From Batrachochytrium dendrobatidis JAM81 (Eukaryota > Chytridiomycota > Chytridiomycetes > Rhizophydiales), in contig NW_006281099.1 of NCBI RefSeq assembly GCF_000203795.2, forward strand, positions 2,483,774 through 2,547,773: a stretch of 64,000 bases of DNA, read 5' to 3'. The notes under the pieces were generated by a model, which was given only the letters and a program-made list of their open reading frames with translations, searched no databases and was not told where the DNA came from. How positions within the stretch are numbered: the first letter of the stretch is position 1; each line of letters begins with the position of its first letter. Of the stretch, positions 13,084-27,029 are shown piece after piece. A program made the translations under genes and the position numbers.

Positions 13084-13561
13084 AAATATATGATTAGCTG
13101 CTCAAACCAATAAAATCATTTGTTGTGTGATCAAGTCTGAGTTTGACATAGTTGTACACGTTACAACTTGGTTTGTCGAATTATTTTGATAGTTTGATAT
13201 CAATGGTTTATTCAGCTGATGGCATTGATGTCTAGCATGCTGTTGCCTATCAAGCATGGATTATGTTGGCAAGTCTGATTTTATCCTCGTTTGAACTGCA
13301 ACCATTCAAAGCAGCACAAAACTGGCATTGACTTTGCTCATATCATTCATTAAGTAAACTCTACCCTGACACATTGAAATCAACGGTTAACCACAAACCC
13401 ATTTTGACCCAACCCAATAGAAATCATGTTGATAAAAACATAATGATTTTTGTTTAATATGGGTAAAGGCTAAACCTTTTATAATGAGTAAGGAATGAGA
13501 TGAGAAATGCTATGGAGTGGATGAGTAATAAAGAAATGTGTAATAAAAATGATGCTCTGGA
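13084..13561. other. Intergenic region between convergent genes
   Basis: AT-rich sequence between the 3' ends of the SHMT gene (+) and the FYVE gene (-). It should hold both 3' untranslated regions (AATAAA-like words near 13110). I see no gene, repeat or structured RNA here. Confidence 0.5.
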
Positions 13562-16500
13562 TTATTCCGCCCCATCTGTTTGACAAAGATTGGAATGGCA
13601 TGTACTGCAGACGCGAACTTGCTCGCCTAATTGATCGTAACCTCCATTCTTATTGACGGGTGCACGATACAGTGTGCATGTGTTACAGAACAAGTGACCG
13701 CATATCCTGCAATGGTGTCTACGAATAAAGAGCGTGAATCTACTTGAGCACATATGGCATTTGTTTGAAGAGCAGTCATCCTAGCAGTTCAAAATGGAGC
13801 ATTTAAAAATCAGAAAATAAAAACAACCAACATGCAACTTGATAAATCAATCAACCTACCTTCCAGTGAGTCCAGTTTCGTTCAATATTTGCCACAGATT
13901 GACGACGAAACACAAGACTAAAAAGTCTAAGCGGTAAATTAAATGTGATGGGTTGTACAACAGGCTCCCTTGCAACTTCCATAAACTCTCTACTAATATC
14001 CGACGATGCATCCAATTCACCATCTTCGAATTCGATTTCTTCCTGGCAATCGGGAACCGTATACCATCGTGGTAAGTTCTTTTGATTAGGAGAGATGTTG
14101 CTGTTGGAGCATCTAAGACGAGGATCGAATTCACCCATAGCTTCAAACTGAGACTCGATCGAGTTTCCATTAAAGTACCGGTCGTTGATTTCGCGTGGAG
14201 TCAGCATGTTCTGATAGTGCTCGACATGCAAAATTGAAGATTTTGTTGGCAAACGAAAAAAATCGCAATTTGCTTTTTTGTTTTGTTCCTGGGCCATAAT
14301 TGCTGCAGCAAGACACTTGATGCTATCGGCTACAGTATAGCTTCTAGCAGAATTGCGTCTATCCGCGTTACCAAAGCCATCACGCACCACTTTTACGGGT
14401 GAGTAATTTGCTGAATGGGTATCGTGGTGATGCAGGACTTGACGACGCTTGCCTTTTGATGAAGACATATATGGAACGTCTTGGTTAGAAAAAAGAACTT
14501 GCATGGGAGAAACAAGAGAGCTCCATTGCAAAGCAGGGCAATGATTCTGATGTTGATCAATGTGTTGACCGTGATTATGATGGTGTTTGTGCTGTAGTAT
14601 AGGTGGTGGATGATAAGCACAAGTTTTCCCCATCATATCAGGATGAGCTACATCTGAACGAGGTTGCTGAATATTCATTGTCGAATTTCCTACAGCTTGT
14701 GGGATATCAGCAACATGTTGTAGAGGTTCGTTACGATAGACATAGAGTGGAGCATTTAAAGGTTGATTGTTTTGAGCATTTAGCATGGGATGCAGATTTT
14801 GAATAGCAGCAGTATCAGATGCCAAATTGTTGGTAGTATGCTGTATAGGGCGTTGAAGCGGAGCAGTAGGCGGAGATTGGAATTGAGCAGCAATCAGTCT
14901 TTGTCTTTCCAATTTCTCCTGGACATGATGATTTTCTTTTGTAGCCTGCACATAATGTTCTTGCAGTTTACGCCGAGCATCGCTTTCACCCCATTGAATC
15001 TGAATGGGTGCGGGCTGTGAGCGTTGTAGGTGTGCATGCATGATCTCGGTGCGCGTCATACTACTTTCATTTGACAATGGAGTGTCAAGCATGGTTTGAG
15101 TGATTGTGTCTACTTCGGGTCCACCAACAAAATATTTGGTGAAGAAAGATGCTCTAAGCCGAGCCTCGCAAGCTTTTTTGGTTTCTTGAGATACAACTAC
15201 TTTTGAGTTTTTTAAATTTTTTTGAGTCGCAATTTTGTAATCATCCAAAGGAACCACACTTGGTGAGTTGTGGTTCAATGATCCATTATCATCCAAGGCA
15301 TGATAGTTTTGATTAAATGGAACAATGGTGGCAACATACACATTTCCAAAATGGACGGCTTGCTTGGAAACACTTGCGTGACAGCGGGGTACATGTGCAT
15401 GAGATGCTCGAGTATTAGAAGTCTTGGAAACAGTATGTTTTAAAATAGGTTGCTTGTGCTGGTCCTGATACACATGTTGAAAGTGGGAGGTTTGTGATGA
15501 TTTTTCATAGCATCTCCGACCCAACTTGGCAGACCCAGTATCGGGTGTTGATGGACCAATAGCCATGTCAGAAGCAGTCGCGTCTGATGTGATGGCAGTT
15601 GGATTTACGCGAGAAAATAAATGGACTCGAGCAGTTGGAGTGACAGATTGTTGTGCAGATGCACAATCCGATTTCTTAGATATGTGAGACTCTGGGAGTG
15701 TGGGAAGCAAGGACAATAGAGTGGGTGGACGATGATATGAACGCAACAAGTTCCGATCATCAATTCTGGTTGTATTATCTAGAGTCTGTTGCTGCGCAAT
15801 AGTCTGTTTGGATTGAGTCGAGGGAGGAATGTGATCTGGCAAGTATGAGTTTAGAGCAGCAGTAACAAGGATAGCTACTGCAGGTGATATGGATACAGAA
15901 GTGCCAGAACAGGGTTTTGGCTTTTGTGGAAGGTCAGAGACTTGTGTAACATTGTCAGACAATGGATAGTCTGTACGAGTTGAATCGATAGTGGTAAAGC
16001 GAGTCGATGAAATCATCCTATTTGAATCTGAAATAAATATTCAATGAGCCCAGCTAGAATACAGTGGTGGAAATAAAGCCCACAAGAAAGTGCAAAGCAA
16101 CCCACCACTTTGCAGTAGAATATTGGTAGTTAAAGTGGAGACTTGAGTGGTATTGATAGCAGGGCCAGTAGGCAAAGCTAAAATAGAATCTGGCATCGAT
16201 TGGTGCAAAGACGGCAACTGACAGTCTTGATCATGACACAGTAACGACAAGGGCTGAACTGGCTTGGATGGACTTTCAACCAGATCCGCCAACGGCTGTC
16301 GACGACCTCTTTCTCTTGGCTTCATCAATCGACTAATCTCATACTTTTCCCTCTCAACTTCCTCTGCAAGCTCTCTCCCAAAGCGGTTGATTTCTTCTGC
16401 AGTCTGAATCATGGCTGCTGCTCGTTTCTTGGAATAAACACCTGGATGGGAAAGCATGAACAGACTCAACGGCTTCGGTTGTTGGGTTGAACTTGCTCCA

Positions 16501-17780
16501 ACAACAGTGTTCATTACAGACTCTGTTGCTGCTGATTCGGCCTTTGGACCAGTCACTCCACCACGTGTTGTTGGAGTGTCGGTCTGCTGTATGGTCACTG
16601 CATGCAGCTCCAGACTTGGCATTTCCTCGTCTTTCCTTTTTCCACAACTAAGCTGGCCCGAGACTGCAGATGGAGAGTCGATCGTGGCTGACTTCTGAAC
16701 ATTTCTGTCAGAGTGTTTGAGAAAGGGTTGTGCACAAGCGAGTGATGGTTTGCAGCTTGTATAATAAGCTTTGATGGGTATTGCTTTTTGATACATTAAT
16801 GGATCAACATCTTCCACGGCTTTGTTGTAGTTGGCTAGAAGCTGTTTACGCAGTGCAATATCAAACGTGTCTTCAACACCTGAACGTCTGATTATATCAT
16901 CGACAGTTCTTGAACAGGCAGTCCCGACAGGTCGATAATGCACTACTGCCTTTGGTACTTTTTTTGGTGGCAATGGATCCGTTGATGAAACAAACCTTCG
17001 ATCAGATCCTGTGGGTACTGCTGAAGGTCCTCGAATACGTCCTGTTGTCTTGTTCTTCCGGAATACATCTTTAGATTCAGCCCAGGTTCCAGAAGCCTTG
17101 CTTAGCTCAATATTCAGTGCTTCTGCCACGAGCTCAGAATGTGACTGTTTTGGAGCCAGTCCCAAAGTACATCGATTCCACATCAATCGTGCATCCTCCG
17201 CATAGGGTGAATACACTGGCGTACGTGCCACATACCCTTCGGTTGGATTATCTGCCAAAAACTGCTTTCGTCGATCTAAAGCATCAAGCGAAACTTCCTC
17301 CAATTGCCATACCCAGGGTGTCGTGCCGATAAGCTTGGGCTCTCTTGCTTGACGTATCTCAGCCTGAGTTAGCCCATATGTGTATTTCAAATACTCGCTG
17401 GGTCCGCCATCATGGGCATTGATGTAATAGCCATGGTAATATTCTCCACTGGGTCGTATGGCCGTTTGCGTTGACACATTTATCATTACTGGTGTATGGG
17501 ATCGTATACCTGCTGTTTGTAAACCATCAAGGCGTGGTGATCGTTGATTTTGGTATGGTCGCTGTGGAAAATGAAGTGCACGAGGAGTTCGTTCATCTGG
17601 ACCCATCGCTGCTTCGCTTTGCTGTTGTTGGCGATATCGATAGTTTAATCTCTCCGATGGTTCCCAAAGTGCAGGATTCTGATCTCGTAATGAAAGTCGA
17701 ATGGCTGTTCCTGGCTGTGTAGGCTCAGGAGTTTGTGGTATAGGCGGTATCATAAGCTCAATGGTTGTAGTGGTCGCCAT
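13562..17780 (-). CDS. Long disordered protein with C-terminal FYVE zinc finger
   Basis: Exons 17780..16106, 16027..13860 and 13780..13562 join in frame (1,675 + 2,168 + 219 nt) into 1,353 residues. The first two introns' borders are canonical (G|GTGGGT, TTTCAG|A; AAG|GTAGGT, CTAG|GAT). The last 75 residues form a FYVE domain: a WxxD motif (WKDD) assembled across the last splice junction, the RRHHCR basic patch, four Cys pairs and a closing RVC motif. FYVE domains bind phosphatidylinositol 3-phosphate on endosomes. The rest is low-complexity, Gln/His/Ser/Pro-rich, with one more ordered stretch early (YYINAHDGGPSEYLKYTYG to about residue 230) and a KRAAAMIQTAEEINRFGREL helix near residue 450; I do not recognise these. 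Alternative: two genes, with the downstream one starting at ATG 16016. Matching intron phase favours one gene. Confidence 0.68.
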
Positions 17781-18323
17781 GATTCTGTTTTAAGCTATTA
17801 AAATATCAAGTAAAAGGGAAAAAATGATGGTTCAGAATTCAAAGTGTCGAATAGTAGTCGTCTGGTTGTTGACTACTTTTGAATAGATTGGCAATTCTTC
17901 AATAGTCGATTTAGTAAAGTCAGTAGCTGCCAAGATGGTTCAATTAACCTTTTCAAATTAGAACCAACAGAATGGAAAGGTAGCAGCAACGACAAACTTG
18001 GTTAATTATTCAATTACTACCCCAGGATACCGCATCTGTTTCAAACCCAGTTATGCCATGGATGTGGCAAGCTGTATTACAAGCAGGTTGGCAGTCAAAT
18101 TGCACGAACATCTGGTCAGGATCACCAACGATAAGCAATGGCCACTAATTATAATTCAGATGTGGGCCACTCCACACTCGAAAAAACTCAATAAAGTGTG
18201 TGCCATTCTCTTACTGAGTGGTAGTGCAATTTATTGATGGATTACTTGGGGAAACCACATATGGCATTCGATGCAAGAATGTGTTGTATTACTGCCACTC
18301 GAAGCTCAACATAGCTGGCCGTG
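17781..18323. other. Intergenic region
   Basis: Lies upstream of the FYVE gene start (17780, minus) and downstream of the bL28m gene (minus), so it holds the promoter of the former and the 3' end of the latter. An open frame of 79 codons on the plus strand (17998-18237) lacks any recognisable motif or intron context and is not called. Confidence 0.45.
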
Positions 18324-19022
18324 TTATTTATCCAACTGCTGGCCGTATCTCCTGTTGAGTTGATAATCCTGTTCAGTAAATGCCTCTTCAAGCTTTCTAT
18401 TGCATTTAAACCATGACAAATATAGGTCTTGGTTAGCCAATGTCTGCTTTACATTTAATCCATGTTTGCATAACCAAATAAATCTGGCAAGGTCGACAAA
18501 ATCCACTCTTGATTTGAATCTAAAACAACTCATTTACCTCGTGTAATCCTCGCCATATACTTTTCCTAGCATCTCTAGCATGCTATTACGATGGCCAGCC
18601 ATGGTTCCTTGAGTATTAGCGTCATACTGCTTCAAGATACGATCCCGATACATTTTTGCAATCTCACACGGCAACAGCTTATCTGCAACACTGATAATGT
18701 ACTCATCAAATCCACCCTTATGGTCTATTTCCCTCAATGCTGCAGTGCTGATTCTTGTCCATATATTCATGTCTAGTGCTCTAGAATATAGTGAGATGTA
18801 TTGAACATTGGGGTACCATACTCTGCGAGATCGGTTCTTGCCTGCCTCGGACACCTGCTCTCCAAATGTAATTTTTTTGTCGTGGAGGAGAGTGGGAATG
18901 ATACGCTTGTGCTGACGTATACTAAAGGGAATGGATCCAAGCCGTTTTGGATCTGCTAGCGGACCATTTTTAGCAACATCTCTGCCAAGTCGAAGTACTT
19001 TGAGGGTGTGTGGAATGCCCAT
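18324..19022 (-). CDS. MRPL24: Mitochondrial large-subunit ribosomal protein bL28m
   Basis: Component of the mitochondrial large ribosomal subunit. The 19022 ATG opens MGIPHTLKVLRLGRD, and the L28 core follows: a basic segment with KNRSRRVWYPNVQYISLYSR, then IWTRISTAALREIDHKGGFD, which matches the L28 pattern of a strand ending in a conserved 'ID-KGG' turn. Reading straight through gives 162 residues, stop at 18534. That stop sits inside a canonical donor (AG|GTAAAT at 18537); splicing to an acceptor at 18397 (CAATAG, with an upstream CTAAC branch-like word) restores frame and adds RKLEEAFTEQDYQLNRRYGQ and three more residues, ending at 18324. The longer form is my preferred model because both phases agree, but it is not proven. 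Yeast MRPL24 is the corresponding gene. Confidence 0.75.
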
Positions 19023-19397
19023 CCGTTTGTTCTTGAACTTTCAACTAGAGAATTTAAAACAATTAGCATTCGAGATCAAAAGCCATCAGCTCTTTCCAGT
19101 AGTGGTGATGATTGCGTTGAATCAAATCAGGAAAAAACTAAACTGAATCAACAGTTTTACTGCAATATCAACTGTGAGCTTCAAACAACTGTTGCATAGA
19201 CTTACTATTAGCCAGCTGGTTGGCAATAGTTGTAATGTCAACTTTCTTTCCATTCGAGTCAAATTTTCACGTGACTTGAGTTGTCAAATGCGACTTGCAC
19301 TTTAATCCACACATCTACAATAGAATTTGGAAGCAACACCAACTGGATAATAAAAAGCATCTATTTTATAGTTACTACGTATTCATTAAACCAAGTT
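19023..19397. other. Intergenic region
   Basis: Sequence between the start of bL28m (minus) and the 3' end of the vWA gene (minus). Presumably promoter plus a 3' UTR. I see no coding or repeat signal. Confidence 0.45.
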
Positions 19398-20348
19398 CTA
19401 GTCTGCATCATCATAGCTTCGATCAATCGCACCCACACACAGTTTCAACAGCCACAACTCTGGACTCAGCTCATGCCCATGCGAGGCAATTTCTGCAGAC
19501 TCCATTTCGTAGTTTGATGTACAATCAATCATATTTCCTATAACTGGATCGTTGTCCAGCTCGGCTAAAAACATTTGTGCGCGGAGATCCGTCCCAACCT
19601 GTCCAATCTGAATAGCCAAAGATCCTGTTCCGCCAGGCGTGAGTCCCAACTGCTGCTTCGCTTCAGTAATCACTGTTCGTAGCGTATCGTGAGGCTCTCT
19701 GGTAGGTTCTCCATCCGTAACAATCACTGCAAGAACGGGCTTGCTCAATGATCCTGACATGGCCGGACCCACCACAATAGGATCCAGCACTTTGGCTTTG
19801 AAAAACGTGCCCAAAGGAGTCATTCCTGAAAACCGAATACTTTGAACCAAGTTTTGTACATGCTCAGCTGTCCTTATACCCTCTCCATACACATCACTAT
19901 TCATGAATCGTATTTGCACTCCGTCATCGTCAAATAAAGTGGCCACTTGAGCTGCCTTGCCCAGAATAAACTTGAGGTCGTCAATTCGTTCCCCGTTTTC
20001 CTCAAACACCATGGACCCCGAGTCGTCTACATAAAAAACAATGTCGTAGAGCGCCAAAGAGCATAAATCAGGAACAAGACTTTGAGATATATTCCACTGT
20101 TGGGATAGGGTTAGGAAGTCAATTGTGGTCAGTTTGGCAATAAGAGCTTGTAGACGGGTTGGGTTGTAAAAGTAATCAAGACGGTTTTCGTAAATAATGG
20201 TTTGAAGCTTCTCTGTGATGTGGCTGATGTTGAAATGTGGAGAGCTGTGGTTGCCAAGTGGTGCTGGTGGGCCTACGTGGACCATGGGATGAGGTTCTGT
20301 CTGATCGAGAGCAAGAGCATTCCGCTTGACTTTGGTTAGTAAACCCAT
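19398..20348 (-). CDS. von Willebrand factor A domain protein
   Basis: An intact single-exon protein of 316 residues from ATG 20348 (MGLLTKVKRNALALD). A leader of about 100 residues is followed by a vWA fold: strand plus MIDAS motif DIVFYVDDSGSM, the helix FILGKAAQVATLFDDDG, a threonine MIDAS element in SGMTPLGT, and VLAVIVTDGEPTREP as the later strand with the MIDAS aspartate. MIDAS residues bind a divalent metal used in ligand contact. There is no signal peptide or TM segment, so it is likely cytosolic. This type of stand-alone vWA protein is common in fungi and mostly uncharacterised; the partner is unknown. A TTG-initiated extension of five codons upstream is not needed. Confidence 0.82.
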   Translation of the reverse strand: MGLLTKVKRNALALDQTEPHPMVHVGPPAPLGNHSSPHFNISHITEKLQTIIYENRLDYFYNPTRLQALIAKLTTIDFLTLSQQWNISQSLVPDLCSLALYDIVFYVDDSGSMVFEENGERIDDLKFILGKAAQVATLFDDDGVQIRFMNSDVYGEGIRTAEHVQNLVQSIRFSGMTPLGTFFKAKVLDPIVVGPAMSGSLSKPVLAVIVTDGEPTREPHDTLRTVITEAKQQLGLTPGGTGSLAIQIGQVGTDLRAQMFLAELDNDPVIGNMIDCTSNYEMESAEIASHGHELSPELWLLKLCVGAIDRSYDDAD

Positions 20349-20579
20349 CTGAACTTGAAGCAAACTCGGGTATTTTGAATTTTAGGTTGCATGGGCTCAC
20401 ACGTGATGGTTTACTATCCACTTTGGATATTCACAGCTTCGTTTCTCAAGCCAAACCACTCTACAACTCAAGATAAAAGTATCAAGTCAAAAAGTAGAGG
20501 ATCATGTATTTGAAGAGGGATAGACTCGAGTGAAAAATGAAACGTGGATGTAAAAGATCGTCATGATCCACTGATGAGA

Positions 20580-22908
20580 TTAGACATCAAGAAGGAGGCG
20601 ACGGGGATCCTCAATGGCCTCCTTGACTTTAACAAGGAATGTAGTAGCCTCACGACCGTCGATAAGACGATGATCATAAGTAAGTGCAATATACATCATT
20701 GGACGAACAACAACCTAGATGAATACAAAAAATACAATATATAGAAAGAGTCAACCCATTAGCCATGTCATGAATTCAATTGTCAATCAGTAATGAGCTG
20801 CACTAGCAGCCAAAAGCATGGGTTAAATGACGATCGCACCTGTCCATTGACAACAACAGCACGATCCTTGACGGCGTGCATGCCGAAAATAGCAGATTGT
20901 GGCTGGTTAATAATAGGAGTGCCCATCATCGATCCGAAAACACCGCCATTGGAAATGGTAAAAGTACCGCCAACCATGTCTTCAAGAGACAACAAGCCAT
21001 CGCGAGCCTACAGAATTCAAATGAGCGTTAAAACACAGATATCAACAGGTGGAAAATGAGCAGGCTCAAAGTCTACATCAAATCATGCATGTTAATTAAA
21101 CAGTACCTTTTTGCCGAGTCCAGCTATCGACTGTTCAACTTGGACCATTGACAGAGACTCGCAGTTACGGACAACAGGAGTGACGAGACCTTTTGGCGTG
21201 GCAACGGCAATACTCACATCTACAAAGTCATTGTAGACAATTTCATCATTTTCCATACGTGCATTAACAGCAGGAACAGCCTGCAAAGCCTGGACGCAGG
21301 CTTTGACAAAGGCTCCCATAAATCCAAACTTGACACCGTGCTTTTCCAACACCTGATCCTTATATTTTGATCTAAGCTCCATAAGGCTAGACATATCGAT
21401 CTCATTGAATTGGGTAAGAGAAGCAGCAGTGTTTTGTGATTCCTTGAGACGTTCAGCAATTCGAGAACGCATGCGGTTGACCTTGACCTATATCATAAAG
21501 GTTACATCAAGCAGTGTTAATGAACAGCACTAACAAGTCAATAGCGTTATAAGACTTACGCGACGCTCAGTGCGAACACCTGGCGCGTATCCTGGGAAAT
21601 CATCAGTAGCAGCAATCGGAGCAGCAGCTGGACTTGCAGCCTTGGATGGAGCAGGTGTATTGACTGCAGCCTTGGATGGAGCAGGTGTATTGACTGCAGC
21701 CTTGGGTGGAGTAGCAGGAGAAAAGGCTGGTGCTTTAGGAGGCGGAGCAGGTGCACTGACTGCAGCCTTTGGCGCAGCAGCTGGTGCCTTGGGGGGCTCT
21801 GGTGTTGAAGGAGCAGCAGCACCAGCCGGAACTTCGCCAAGTTCGAGCTTAAATAGATTTCCTCCGACAGCAACAGTGTCGCCCTCATTAGAACATAACT
21901 CGGTGATTTTTCCAGAGTCGGGAGAATTGACTTGAATGTCAATCTATCAAAAATAAAAAGGTTAAAAAATCAAGCTAAATCACAAAGTATCTTGTCAAAT
22001 CAGACAGCCGCCAAATGCATATGCAATACCTTGTCAGTTTCAATGGTAGCAACCTGTTCATCGCGAGAAACATAGTCGCCAACCTCTGCATACCATAAAG
22101 CATTTAAAATAGCAATGAGTAGAGTACTAGTGAGTAGATCCAGATCAAATATCTCAGCTTACTTTTGTGCCATTGAGTCAGAGTTCCTTCCGTGATCGAG
22201 TCACCCATTGATGGAGTCTTGACGGTTTTATCAGCTAATTAAAAAGTAATGGATATTGATTTGAACATTAGATCTTTGACATTTAAAAAACAAGTGGCTA
22301 CTGGGTAGCAGCAATGAATGATGCAGACAAGAGTACAGTCAGAGTCAAGGCAAATGACTGCATGACATTAGGTAATCAATACAGGATAATACTTACACAT
22401 GAGGCGCATTTGAAACATGGACGGTGTGACGATATCACTGAGATCAGTTGTTTACACGTGAATGATCATAGATGTCGTCAAAGTTGGATACGAATGAAAA
22501 GATTACATGGGAGATTGCAAAAAATAGATTGTATAAAATAGATTAATATAGATCTAGTTGTAGGATTCAACCCAAATCAAGATTTCAACGATTGATATGC
22601 GCATTGCACAAAAAGTTGGTTTAATATGTTTAAAGGACATGCCAACTCACATTTCCTCAAAACAGCGCAAAATTCAACCAATACCAAACAAACAGCAAAA
22701 TAGCATACCTGCGGAAAGTGGTAGCAGCAATGGCAGGCCGTGCGACAGACAGGAATGTGCGAGCATGCAGACTGTTGCAAGTGGCAGCAACAGCAAGGCG
22801 TGCAGTAAGAGCACGTGATGAGGTAGAAAGAGAGATCATTGCGACAGAATGGCCAACAGTGCGTCCAGCAATGGCCGACGACCGGGCAAGGAGAATGGAA
22901 GGTAACAT
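20580..22908 (-). CDS. KGD2: Dihydrolipoyllysine-residue succinyltransferase, E2 of 2-oxoglutarate dehydrogenase
   Basis: E2 core of the mitochondrial 2-oxoglutarate dehydrogenase complex (TCA cycle); moves the succinyl group from lipoamide to CoA. Eight exons (22908..22709, 22437..22397, 22234..22163, 22085..22030, 21943..21560, 21487..21107, 21007..20840, 20714..20580) total 1,437 nt and 478 residues. Residues 1-66 are an Arg/Ser/Ala-rich mitochondrial presequence. A lipoyl domain follows ([16 protein letters not shown]; lipoyl Lys in ATIETDK, the last codon of the exon ending at 22030). Then comes an Ala/Pro linker with a tandem repeat and the catalytic domain ([43 protein letters not shown]) ending with the active-site motif [12 protein letters not shown]. 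There is no peripheral-subunit-binding domain, as usual for this E2. Every intron is GT-AG. Confidence 0.95.
21636..21713. repeat. 30-bp tandem repeat in KGD2 linker
   Basis: Two identical 30-bp units (21636-21665, 21666-21695) and a diverged partial third. They encode, on the minus strand, a repeated ten-residue Ala/Pro unit ([10 protein letters not shown]) in the flexible linker between lipoyl and catalytic domains. Copy number could vary among strains. Confidence 0.85.
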
Positions 22909-23632
22909 GACAGACTAAACAAAAAGTGTTTGAATTGCAAGATCAACAGTCAGCAGGCAACATCAAAAGCACTTTAAAATCCAGTCAGTGTACATACCGA
23001 CAGTAAGATTTAAGGGTGAAAAAGAGGTGAAGACCCAGTCAAGGCATCACTTTTTAGTTAGGGTTGTGATCCTCAGGCTGTTTGTATCGAGGTTAAACCA
23101 GTCGTATTCATGTAAAACGGATCACTAAGAGTGCCAAACACACTAATCCAGTTTCATGGAATTGTCATTATATTTACTAAAATATTGTTCCTTGAACTCT
23201 TTCATTGGTCTCCGTGTTTATCTTGTATAAAAACTCAACATTGACACTAGAATTGCAGTCAATCTCATGTTCAGTCATCAACCATTCTTACAAACTGAAC
23301 ATTACAAGTAAACAGCAATCATCCAGAGACTGTAATCTTTGTTCTTGAACCAGAACGCGAACATATGAGATTTGGAATACAAGAAAGCCTAGAAAACACA
23401 GAATTTTAAAACTATTGTAATATGAAATTGTGTTTATTGAATACAGAATTCCAATTGAAAGACTAATGCAGAAATAACATGTTTTGTGGATTCAACTGCA
23501 ATCAACACTGACAAACACACTATTAACAGTGAAACTCAATTCAACAGAAATAATCGTGAATTTTTGGACAAGTGCAAAGTTGCTCTTCAAAACTGATAGT
23601 CTAATTCCTTCAAGGCAGTTGTCCAGCCATAT
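22909..23632. other. Divergent promoter region KGD2 / ATG16
   Basis: Shared upstream region of two divergently transcribed genes. It contains one end of the MITE-like family (23093-23120) but no gene that I can support. Confidence 0.5.
23093..23120 (+). repeat. Solitary TIR relic of the MITE-like family
   Basis: The words AGTCGTATTCATGTAAAACGG match the family terminal repeat (CGTATTCACGTAAAATGG) with few changes. No matching inverted end was found nearby, so this is probably a decayed copy. Confidence 0.5.
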
Positions 23633-26734
<3,102 letters not shown>

Positions 26735-27029
26735 ATACGCACTTGATATAATATGGACTCGACCGTAATTAAGATCAAAGTATAAAAATGCCAATGTTGA
26801 GTGTTTAATCAATACCTGATTTATATACTGTCTAGATTCAAATAATATTTGATTAGATTAAGAGCCTCAACATGTGTTGTGAACTGAATTGGACAAATCA
26901 GTAGACAGGGTAACAATTTTTAATGGGTGTTGAATTCACAAGAGTTATTTTGCAAATCTTTTGGTTTATAGTTACACACTACAGACACGAGGATTTGATA
27001 TGTATACATCAGAAAGTTGATGAGTTCAA

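Noticed and set aside
17998..18237. 79-codon plus-strand frame upstream of the FYVE gene
   Set aside because: No motif, no homology recognised and no intron context; likely chance.
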